This document shows positions 1 through 5,304 of a stretch of DNA of 7,872 nucleotides, one piece after another. Made by a program: the position numbers and the translations under genes. This stretch comes from Candidatus Brevibacterium intestinigallinarum (GTDB lineage Bacteria; Actinomycetota; Actinomycetes; Actinomycetales; Brevibacteriaceae), in assembly GCA_019117325.1 (NCBI GenBank), contig DWZY01000161.1, positions 1 to 7,872 of the forward strand, read 5' to 3'. How positions within the stretch are numbered: the first letter of the stretch is position 1; each line of letters opens with the position of its first letter. The notes beneath the pieces were generated by a model that was not told the origin of the DNA, did not search any database, and was given only the letters and a program-made list of their open reading frames with translations.

Positions 1-411
1 CCCGCGGCACCGCTGTTCAACGCGCCCCCGGTGTTCGAGACGAACCCGGACGGCGGGACGATCAACAACATCTCGACCCACCTCACGACGTTCGACTTCT
101 TCATCTTCGCGCTGCTGGGTGCGGTCTGCGCCGTTGCGATCGCGTACCCGTTCGCCATGCGGTACGCGCACGTGGCCGCGAAGTTCGTCGTCACGAAGGT
201 GAGCCACGAGGCGATCATCGCCGCGTTCGTGGGCCTCGTCGTGGTCGTGAGCCTCTGGGAGGGCGGCCTCATGGGCCTCATGGTCGTCACGGCCGTGGGC
301 CTGGTGGGCGGCATGCTCATCCGCCTCGTCAAGGTCCACGCGGGAGTGCTCTTCATGGGCTACTACGTCGCGGTCCTGTCCGTGCCGGGGATCCTCGCGG
401 CCTTCGGCTGA
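1..411 (+). CDS. C-terminal part of a probable TctA-type tricarboxylate transporter permease (5' truncated)
   Basis: The frame is open from base 1 to the TGA at 409-411, giving the last 136 residues of a membrane protein whose start lies outside the window. The GTG at 31 is probably an internal valine, because the frame continues upstream without interruption. Hydrophobic segments appear at about window residues 32-52 (FDFFIFALLGAVCAVAIAYP), 69-108 (probably two helices with WEGG between them) and 115-135. The motif KVSHEAIIAAF, followed by a glycine-rich helix and FMGYYVAVLSVP, resembles my memory of the C-terminal end of the TctA/DUF112 permease family, the large subunit of tripartite tricarboxylate transporters. 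Those work with a small membrane subunit (TctB) and a periplasmic or lipid-anchored binding protein (TctC) to import carboxylates. Neither partner is visible here; they could lie upstream. That it is a membrane protein is seen directly; the family is a moderate-confidence inference. Confidence 0.55.
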   Translation, partial: PAAPLFNAPPVFETNPDGGTINNISTHLTTFDFFIFALLGAVCAVAIAYPFAMRYAHVAAKFVVTKVSHEAIIAAFVGLVVVVSLWEGGLMGLMVVTAVGLVGGMLIRLVKVHAGVLFMGYYVAVLSVPGILAAFG

Positions 412-413
412 TC

Positions 414-465
414 GGAGGCTTCCCCACCCGCTTCGGGGGCCGCTACCCCTGGGGTGGCGGCCTCC
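414..465 (+). terminator. Hairpin after the membrane permease
   Basis: Just after the stop at 411, an 11-bp stem with one G-T wobble forms between 438-448 (GGCCGCTACCC) and 452-462 (GGGTGGCGGCC). A competing outer pair, GGAGGC (414-419) with GCCTCC (460-465), is also possible. There is no T-run, as is usual for many high-GC actinobacterial terminators. Its position 3' of the gene suggests termination; function is inferred. Confidence 0.45.
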
Positions 466-564
466 GGTGCGTCCGGGTGGAGGCGCGTCGGGCCACCCTC
501 CCACCTCACCCGTCCGCCCGCTCCTGTTCAGTGGGCTTCCACGACACCAGTCGCTCGCACCGCG

Positions 565-570
565 TAGCCT
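565..570 (+). promoter_or_regulatory. Candidate -10 box of the oxidoreductase gene
   Basis: TAGCCT at 565-570 is the same hexamer found upstream of dnaB (6800-6805) and fits the actinobacterial TANNNT consensus. It lies 81 bases before the GTG start at 651. No convincing -35 is present at 16-18 bp (the sequence there is close to ACGACA). The leader it would give contains the inverted repeat at 581-606. The call rests on a single hexamer and is weak. Confidence 0.3.
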
Positions 571-580
571 GCCTCTAGGA

Positions 581-606
581 GTGCGCGCCCACTCGTGGGC
601 CCGCAC
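581..606. promoter_or_regulatory. 26-bp interrupted inverted repeat upstream of the oxidoreductase
   Basis: Arms GTGC (581-584) and GCCCAC (587-592) are mirrored by GTGGGC (595-600) and GCAC (603-606), with a 2-base centre and a symmetric 2x2 mismatch. This makes ten perfectly matched base pairs of dyad symmetry. A 2-base loop is too tight for RNA unless a pair opens, so a double-stranded operator is as likely as an mRNA hairpin. It sits between the candidate -10 and the Shine-Dalgarno of the gene at 651, where a repressor would block transcription. The binding protein is unknown. Confidence 0.45.
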
Positions 607-650
607 ATCGGTCGACGGCCCGGTCCGGCGGGCCAGGAGGAGGAATCCAC

Positions 651-1637
651 GTGTCCGAGGCGCAGCAGGACGACCAGCCGATGATGACGGCGATGCGGCA
701 GGAGGAGTTCGGCGGGCCCGAGGTCCTCCACGAGGTGCAGGTGCCCCGCCCGCAACCGGGCGTCAGCGAGATCCTCATCCGCGTGCACGCCGCCGGGGTG
801 AACCCGACGGACTGGAAGCACCGCAGCGGACGCCGCTTCCTGGGCGAGCCGCCCTACACGCTGGGCTGGGACGTGTCCGGGGTGGTCGAGGCCGTGGGTA
901 TCGGCGTCACCCTCCACGCCCCGGGCGACGAGGTCATCGGCATGCTGCCGTACCCGCACGGTGCGGGCTCGCATGCGGAGTATGTCGTGGGCCCGGCTCG
1001 TGCGTTCGTGCCCAAGCCCGCCTCGGTCGACCACGTGCAGGGCGCTGCGATCCCGCTGGCCGCGCTCACCGCGTGGCAGTGCCTCGTCGACGTCGCGGAC
1101 GTCTCTGCCGGTGACCGCGTGCTCATCCACGCGGCGGCCGGCGGCGTGGGGCACCTGGCCGTCCAGATCGCGAAGGCGCTGGGCGCATACGTCGTCGGCA
1201 CCGCCAGCTCGCCCAAGCACGACCTGCTGCGCGAGCTGGGTGCGGATGAGCTCATCGACTACCGGACCGCCGACTTCGCAGCCGAGGCGAAGGACGTCGA
1301 CGTCGTCCTCGACACGCTGGGTGGGGACACCCAGCTGCGCTCACTCGAGACCCTGCGGCCCGGCGGGATCCTCGTCTCCACCGTCCCGTTCCCCGTGGAG
1401 GGACGCGACGAGGCCGCCCAGCGGCTGGGCGTGCGCGCTGCCAGCATGATCGTCGAGGCCGATCAGGCCGGTATGCGCGCCATCGCCGAGCTCGTCGAGG
1501 ACGGACAGCTGCGCGCCGTCATCGCGGAGACCTTCCCGCTGGCCGAGGCCGCCCGGGCTCACGAGGCCGGCGAGACCAACCGCACGACCGGCAAGCTCGT
1601 CCTCACGATGGAGGACGGCGAAGCCCGGCAGGCCTGA
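651..1637 (+). CDS. Zinc-independent MDR-family NAD(P)H quinone oxidoreductase-like protein
   Basis: A 328-residue cytosolic oxidoreductase of the medium-chain dehydrogenase/reductase superfamily (Qor/COG0604 type), expected to use NAD(P)H to reduce quinones or other activated carbonyl compounds. The N-terminal GroES-like domain carries QEEFGGPEVL (17-26), HAAGVNPTDW (46-55) and LGWDVSGVVEAVG (71-83). The Rossmann domain carries the class signature AAAGGVGHLAVQIAK (161-175), then GTASSPKH (183-190) and ELGADELIDY (195-204). No cluster of zinc-ligand cysteines is present (there is one Cys, at 144), placing it with the zinc-free members. The C-terminus TTGKLVLTM is typical. The GTG start is chosen because AGGAGGAGGA (635-644) lies 6 bases upstream; ATG codons at 681 and 684 are closer to the usual family N-terminus but have no comparable site. 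It is a single-gene unit, converging with the ABC operon. Fold and class are secure; the substrate is unknown. Confidence 0.93.
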   Translation: MSEAQQDDQPMMTAMRQEEFGGPEVLHEVQVPRPQPGVSEILIRVHAAGVNPTDWKHRSGRRFLGEPPYTLGWDVSGVVEAVGIGVTLHAPGDEVIGMLPYPHGAGSHAEYVVGPARAFVPKPASVDHVQGAAIPLAALTAWQCLVDVADVSAGDRVLIHAAAGGVGHLAVQIAKALGAYVVGTASSPKHDLLRELGADELIDYRTADFAAEAKDVDVVLDTLGGDTQLRSLETLRPGGILVSTVPFPVEGRDEAAQRLGVRAASMIVEADQAGMRAIAELVEDGQLRAVIAETFPLAEAARAHEAGETNRTTGKLVLTMEDGEARQA

Positions 1638-1656
1638 CGCGGGCCGGCGGGGCCGA

Positions 1657-1679
1657 CCGGGGCTTCGCCACAGCCTCGG
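1657..1679. terminator. Candidate hairpin between convergent genes
   Basis: CCGGGGC (1657-1663) pairs with GCCTCGG (1673-1679) as a 7-bp stem with one G-T wobble and a 9-base loop. It lies in the 69-bp gap between the stop of the oxidoreductase (1637, +) and the stop of the ABC permease (1707, -). Such a stem could serve either strand. It has no T-run and the stem is short, so the call is tentative. Confidence 0.35.
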
Positions 1680-1706
1680 GACCTGCGGTGACGGCTGCGG
1701 TGGTCC

Positions 1707-3407
1707 TCAGATCCTCCCGACCTCGCGACGTCGCCAGCCCAGCAGCCCCAGCACGATGCCGGCGGCGCCGATTGCGGTGAGCCAGACGATCGGTTCCCAT
1801 GCGACCGGCTCGACGGGGTGGCTCGCGAGGTGGTGGAACGGGTCGAGGTCGAGTAGCGCGTCGGGTGGATCGAGCAGGCCGCCGAACGTGCCCATGAAGC
1901 CGCAGAAGGCCACGGACGCCCACCCCACCGGAGCGGCCGCGCGCGGCAGCCAGCCGATGAGGGCTGTCACGATCCCGATGACGCACACGACAGCGGGCGC
2001 CTGCTGGAGTGCTGCCGCGATGAGCTCGCCCGCGTATCGTCCCCCGTCGTCCTCGAGGCTGAGTGCGGCGCCCAGTCCCATCGCCGCGCCGACGGCGGCG
2101 AGGATGAGGACGACGCCGGCGAGGACGACGGTCAGGTGTGCGCCCAGCCACGTGGTGCGGCTCAACGGAGAGGACAGGCCGTACTCGGCGCGGCCGCGGG
2201 TCTCCTCGCCGCGGATCTGCTGGAGGCCGCCCACCGCGGCCGCGAGGACGAGGACCCCCATGAAGAGGGCGATGTAGGCGAGGTAGCCCAGCATGACGTC
2301 CTCGCCCGTGAAGAAGTCCGCGAGCTCCGGCGGCAGCGAACCGGCGGCGTCCAGCATCGTCTGGGAGTAGGACCCGAACATGAGGCCGGCGAGCAGCAGC
2401 GCGATGCCCCAACCACGGAGGGTCCCCACGAGGGTGCGGGCGGCCATGCCCAGGGGCGTGCCCAGGGCGGGGCGGGCCTCGGCCCTGCTGAGGCGGGCCG
2501 GCAGGATCCCCTCGCCCACATCGCGGCGCGTGGAGAGCGAGAACCCCAGTCCCACCAGCAGCAGTCCGCCCCCTGCCAGCAGCAGGACCGGCCACCAGAG
2601 GTCGTCGACGTAGGGCGCCGTCTGCTGGGCCCAGCCCAGCGGGGAGGCCCACGACAGGGCGGTGCCCCCGACCTCGGGCGCATCACCGGCCATGCGGATG
2701 ACGTACGCCAGTCCGATGAGTCCGCCGGCCAGCCCGGAGGCTCCGCGCGACGAGCTGCTCAGCTGCGCGGCCACGGCTGCGGCGCCGGCGAAGAAGAGCC
2801 CCGTCGCCGCGCCGGTCCCGGCGATGAGCAGGGATCCTTCCCACGCGAACCCGGCGGACAGCGCACTGACCGCGATGAGGACGGTGGAGGCCAGCACGAG
2901 GAGCATCGTGACGATGAGGGCGGCGGCGAGTGTCGCGTGCCTGCCGACGACGTTCGCGCGCAGGAGCTCTGCGCGGCCGGCCTGCTCGTCCGCGCGCGTG
3001 TGACGGATCACCGTGAAGACGCTCAGGAGGGCCAGCGCGATGTAGAGGACGAACGCGTACCCGGCGGCGAAGAACCGCTCGTGGGTGGGTGAGTCCATGC
3101 CGAACCCGGGGCCCACCATCATGCGGCCCACGGGGTCGGCGTAGAGGCCCGCCAGCTCTGCGAGGGTCTCGTCGTCGCCGGCGATCACCTGGATCGCATG
3201 TGAGAAGTAGAGGGCCAGGGCGCCGATCCCCAGCACCCAGACGAGTGCGCGGATGCGGTCGACGCGCAGCAGGAACCGCACGAGGGCCGGGGCGGCGGTC
3301 AGCGGTGCGGTGCGGTGCGGGCGGGTCTCCTGCGACGGGTCGCGGCGGGTCATGGGCGCCCTGTCGCCTATGGCTGTCGCAGTGTTCGGATCGTCGGTGG
3401 TGGTCAT
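1707..3407 (-). CDS. ABC exporter permease, polyketide-antibiotic-exporter type (about 12 TM)
   Basis: A 566-residue integral membrane protein, the translocation subunit for the ATPase encoded just upstream. After a polar cytoplasmic N-terminus (1-45), about twelve hydrophobic segments are visible, roughly at 55-75, 115-133, 160-182, 192-212, 225-240, 270-290, 333-348, 371-395, 422-448, 467-485, 492-510 and 537-557. The two halves are related: EQAGRAELLRANVVGR (141-156) matches EETRGRAEYGLSSPLSR (401-417), and the SPLGWAQQ...DDLWWPVLL region (255-277) matches DPFHHLASHPVEP...WEPIVWL (522-543). Length, duplication and motifs fit the COG3559-type 'putative exporter of polyketide antibiotics' permeases. 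The ATG start has AGGAG (complement of 3415-3419) 7 bases upstream, and the gap to the ATPase stop is 31 bp, so the two should be cotranscribed. The substrate is inferred from family only; a lipophilic antibiotic or lipid is possible. Confidence 0.88.
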   Translation of the reverse strand: MTTTDDPNTATAIGDRAPMTRRDPSQETRPHRTAPLTAAPALVRFLLRVDRIRALVWVLGIGALALYFSHAIQVIAGDDETLAELAGLYADPVGRMMVGPGFGMDSPTHERFFAAGYAFVLYIALALLSVFTVIRHTRADEQAGRAELLRANVVGRHATLAAALIVTMLLVLASTVLIAVSALSAGFAWEGSLLIAGTGAATGLFFAGAAAVAAQLSSSSRGASGLAGGLIGLAYVIRMAGDAPEVGGTALSWASPLGWAQQTAPYVDDLWWPVLLLAGGGLLLVGLGFSLSTRRDVGEGILPARLSRAEARPALGTPLGMAARTLVGTLRGWGIALLLAGLMFGSYSQTMLDAAGSLPPELADFFTGEDVMLGYLAYIALFMGVLVLAAAVGGLQQIRGEETRGRAEYGLSSPLSRTTWLGAHLTVVLAGVVLILAAVGAAMGLGAALSLEDDGGRYAGELIAAALQQAPAVVCVIGIVTALIGWLPRAAAPVGWASVAFCGFMGTFGGLLDPPDALLDLDPFHHLASHPVEPVAWEPIVWLTAIGAAGIVLGLLGWRRREVGRI

Positions 3408-3438
3408 CGTGGTGCTCCTGACTCCCAGTGCTCAGGCC

Positions 3439-4407
3439 TCAGTGGCGGGAGGCGGTGGTGTCGCCGTAGTGGCGCATGAGCAGCTGTTCGAGCGTGGGCG
3501 GATGCGCCGTGAGCGACCGGACGCCCAGCGGGGCCAGCGCGCTCACGACGTGCGAGACGCGGTCACCGTCCACGTCGAAGACGGTCCGACCCGCCTCTGC
3601 CCGGACGTGGTGGACGCCGTCCAGCGCGGCGAGATCGTGGGCGGGCTGCGCTGTGTCGACCTCGATCGTCGTGCGCGACATGTGCCGCAGGTCCGTGAGG
3701 GATCCCGATTCGACGATCCGGCCGGCGCGGATGATCGAGACACGATCGGACAGCGCCTCGACCTGAGACAGGATGTGGCTGGACAGGAGGACCGAGGTCC
3801 CCTCCGCCGTCCGCTCCCGGATCACCTCCTGGAACACGGCCTCCATGAGGGGGTCCAGGCCGGCGGTGGGCTCGTCGAGGAGGAGCAGATCGACGTCCGC
3901 CGCCAGGGCGGCGATGAGCGCGACCTTCTGCCGGTTGCCCTTCGAGTACGTGCGGGCCTTCTTGCGCGGGTCCAGCTCGAAGCGGTCGACGAGGGCGTTG
4001 CGGCGACGGGCGCTGTAGTCGCCCCGCAGCCGGAGGAACATGTCGATGATCTCACCGCCGGTCAGATGCGGCCAGACCTCGACGTCGCCGGGGACATAGG
4101 CGAGTCGGCGGTGCAGCTCCACTGCGTCACGCCACGGGTCGCGGTCGAACATCCGGACGCTGCCGGCGTCGGGGCGCAGCAGTCCCAGGAGGATGCGGAT
4201 GGTCGTGGACTTGCCCGCGCCGTTGGGCCCCAGGAACCCGTGGACCTCGCCGCGGGCGATCGCGAGGTCGAGCCGGTCGAGCGCCCGGACGGATCCGAAG
4301 CTCTTCGTGAGTCCGTGGGCGCTGATGACCGGGTGCGCGTCCGGGGTGGGGTGTGCGGCGGTCGGCTGTGCGGTGGCCGGGTTCGCAGCAGGAGGGGGCG
4401 TGGTCAT
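3439..4407 (-). CDS. ABC transporter ATPase subunit (drug-exporter type)
   Basis: A 322-residue cytoplasmic nucleotide-binding subunit that would power the permease encoded downstream. The first 26 residues are Pro/Ala-rich and probably disordered. The core shows Walker A GPNGAGKST (60-68), the ABC signature as YSKGNRQK (154-161), Walker B LLLLDEPTAGLD (174-185) and the switch histidine in LLSSHIL (His211). The usual Q-loop glutamine is not evident: the equivalent stretch reads AYVPGDVEVWPHLTG (103-117). A C-terminal extension (about 235-322) follows, as in CcmA/NatA-like drug exporters. The start overlaps the TetR stop by 4 bp (ATGA, 4404-4407), and GGAAGGA (complement of 4416-4422) lies 8 bases upstream, implying translational coupling. 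Control is expected through the TetR protein. Enzyme class is certain; substrate is not. Confidence 0.95.
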   Translation of the reverse strand: MTTPPPAANPATAQPTAAHPTPDAHPVISAHGLTKSFGSVRALDRLDLAIARGEVHGFLGPNGAGKSTTIRILLGLLRPDAGSVRMFDRDPWRDAVELHRRLAYVPGDVEVWPHLTGGEIIDMFLRLRGDYSARRRNALVDRFELDPRKKARTYSKGNRQKVALIAALAADVDLLLLDEPTAGLDPLMEAVFQEVIRERTAEGTSVLLSSHILSQVEALSDRVSIIRAGRIVESGSLTDLRHMSRTTIEVDTAQPAHDLAALDGVHHVRAEAGRTVFDVDGDRVSHVVSALAPLGVRSLTAHPPTLEQLLMRHYGDTTASRH

Positions 4408-5120
4408 GATGACGGTCCTTCCGAACGGGTGTCACGGTGCTGGTGCGTGTCGTGGTTGGACTGCTCGGGCTGCGCGCCCATCGCGACGAGGTTCGCGTAG
4501 ACGTCCGCGTTGAGCAGAGGCTGCGTGTACTGCTCCATGAGCGCGGCCATGTAGGGGGCCAGGTCCTCCGGCGGTCCGTCGACGGGGTCGACGCCCAGAT
4601 GGCGCTTGATCTGCCGGTGCAGCAGGAGCGCGCCGAAGCCCTGGACCAGGAGGACGACGATGCGCCGGTGCGGGTTCGGGGTCGGATGGACGAGGCCCAT
4701 GCGCTCGCCCTCGGCGACGTAGTCGAGGGAGTCCTCGACCATCTGGTCGAAGAGTCGGTCGGTCGCCTCCCCGCCGGCCGCGAAGGCGCGGAACACGTAG
4801 AGCAGCAGGTGCTTCTGCTCCCGCATCATCTCCAGCGCCAGGTTGCTGGGGAGGTGCCCGCGCCGCACGGACTCCTTCTTCACCGCGTTCACGGTGTCCG
4901 CGACGTGGCGGTCGCACGCGTCGCGCAGACCGGCGGAGGAGCCGTAATGATGGAGGACGAGAGGAGCGGAGACCCCCGCGACGGCGGCGATGTCCTTGAG
5001 GGTCACATGGTCGAACCCGTGGCGGCCGTACAGATCGATCGCCGCCATGAGGATCCTCGCGGCGCCGTCGGGCTCCGTCCCCGTCACATCCCAGTCGTGT
5101 CCGCGGTACTGATAGCCCAC
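4404..5120 (-). CDS. TetR-family transcriptional regulator, first gene of the ABC exporter operon
   Basis: A 238-residue DNA-binding regulator. The N-terminal TetR_N domain includes ILMAAIDLYGRHGFDHVTLK (23-42), then DIAAVAGVSAPLVLHHYGS (43-61), a helix-turn-helix ending in the family-typical HYGS, followed by GLRDACDRHV (64-73). Residues from about 80 to 205 form the variable ligand-binding and dimer domain (for example IVVLLVQGFGALLLHRQ at 154-170), which has no recognisable ligand signature. The tail beyond 215 is polar and probably disordered. The GTG at 5118-5120 opens the frame; its only upstream purine tract, GGGGGTGGGA, is a modest ribosome site, so a GTG at codon 12 cannot be excluded. 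Being first in an operon with its exporter, it probably represses it and itself, with release by the exported compound. A candidate operator is at 5157-5174. Family is secure; ligand unknown. Confidence 0.92.
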   Translation of the reverse strand: MGYQYRGHDWDVTGTEPDGAARILMAAIDLYGRHGFDHVTLKDIAAVAGVSAPLVLHHYGSSAGLRDACDRHVADTVNAVKKESVRRGHLPSNLALEMMREQKHLLLYVFRAFAAGGEATDRLFDQMVEDSLDYVAEGERMGLVHPTPNPHRRIVVLLVQGFGALLLHRQIKRHLGVDPVDGPPEDLAPYMAALMEQYTQPLLNADVYANLVAMGAQPEQSNHDTHQHRDTRSEGPSS

Positions 5121-5156
5121 GGTCCCACCCCCGTCGGTCGCGGCCGCGCGCTTCGT

Positions 5157-5174
5157 GCTGAATGCGCATTAAGC
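5157..5174. promoter_or_regulatory. Candidate TetR operator palindrome
   Basis: GCTgAATGCGCATTaAGC is an 18-bp dyad with a perfect 10-bp core (AATGCGCATT, 5161-5170) and a single mismatched pair. It is notably more AT-rich than its surroundings. It lies downstream of the predicted minus-strand -10 (5186-5191) and upstream of the GTG at 5120, so a protein bound here would block the TetR-ABC operon. Length and position fit an autoregulatory TetR operator; binding is inferred. Confidence 0.5.
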
Positions 5175-5185
5175 CAGGTGGCAAC

Positions 5186-5214
5186 ACGGTAGGGCGGGCT
5201 GTGGCGGGCGGCAA
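5186..5214 (-). promoter_or_regulatory. Candidate promoter of the TetR-ABC operon
   Basis: Read on the minus strand, TTGCCG (5214-5209) is separated by exactly 17 bp from TACCGT (5191-5186). This is a good match to the sigma-70-like TTGNNN/TANNNT pattern of actinobacteria. Transcription would begin near 5179, giving a leader of about 60 bases that contains the palindrome at 5157-5174. A second TTGCCA (complement of 5179-5184) lacks a partner -10. Confidence 0.5.
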
Positions 5215-5216
5215 GA

Positions 5217-5248
5217 GCGCTGAACGGCACGTGCCCCGCGTTCAGTGC
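5217..5248. promoter_or_regulatory. Inverted repeat centred between the divergent promoters
   Basis: Perfect 7-bp arms CTGAACG (5220-5226) and CGTTCAG (5239-5245) extend to GCGCTGAAC (5217-5225) and GTTCAGTGC (5240-5248) with one mismatch. A 10-bp palindrome, GGCACGTGCC (5226-5235), lies between them. The element fits exactly between the minus-strand -35 (ending at 5214) and the plus-strand -35 (beginning at 5249), so a bound protein could affect both promoters. The cognate factor is unknown. The arm spacing does not match the Gram-positive LexA box. Confidence 0.45.
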
Positions 5249-5279
5249 TTGACCCTCACGTCGCGTGAGGCCCCACTGT
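5249..5279 (+). promoter_or_regulatory. MerR-type promoter of the TipA-like gene
   Basis: TTGACC (5249-5254) and CACTGT (5274-5279) are separated by 19 bp, the overlong spacer typical of promoters activated by MerR-family proteins, which untwist the DNA to realign the two boxes. The operator dyad lies in the spacer. Transcription would start near 5286, leaving a leader of about 19 bases before the ATG at 5305. Confidence 0.75.
5254..5270. promoter_or_regulatory. TipA-type operator (autoregulatory palindrome)
   Basis: CCTCACG (5254-5260), a 3-bp centre (TCG), then CGTGAGG (5264-5270) form a perfect inverted repeat. From memory, the Streptomyces lividans tipA promoter has the same arms around a TCA centre in its -35/-10 spacer. 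The site therefore predicts binding and autoactivation by the adjacent TipA-like protein. The match is to a recalled sequence and was not computed. Confidence 0.75.
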
Positions 5280-5304
5280 TGTGTCCGTGGTCGAGAATGG
5301 AGTC

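Noticed and set aside
467..1114. 215-codon plus-strand frame overlapping the oxidoreductase in another frame
   Set aside because: Extremely Arg/Gly/Pro-rich and out of frame with a conserved MDR protein that has a strong ribosome site.
2136..3092. 318-codon plus-strand frame opposite the ABC permease
   Set aside because: Translation is hydrophilic and Gly/Arg/Glu-rich with no family resemblance; the minus-strand permease has a clear 12-TM pattern.
3253..4500. 415-codon plus-strand frame opposite the ABC ATPase
   Set aside because: Low-complexity Arg/Val/Asp composition and no motif; the minus strand encodes a complete ATPase with all key motifs.
5217..5248. LexA/SOS box at the CTGAAC...GTTCAG repeat
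   Set aside because: The Gram-positive SOS box has its half-sites 4 bases apart (GAAC-N4-GTTC); here the gap is 12 or more and flanking bases do not fit.
5281..5304. Upstream GTG (5281) as start of the TipA-like protein
   Set aside because: It precedes the transcript start predicted from the -10 box at 5274-5279. The eight extra residues have no family counterpart.
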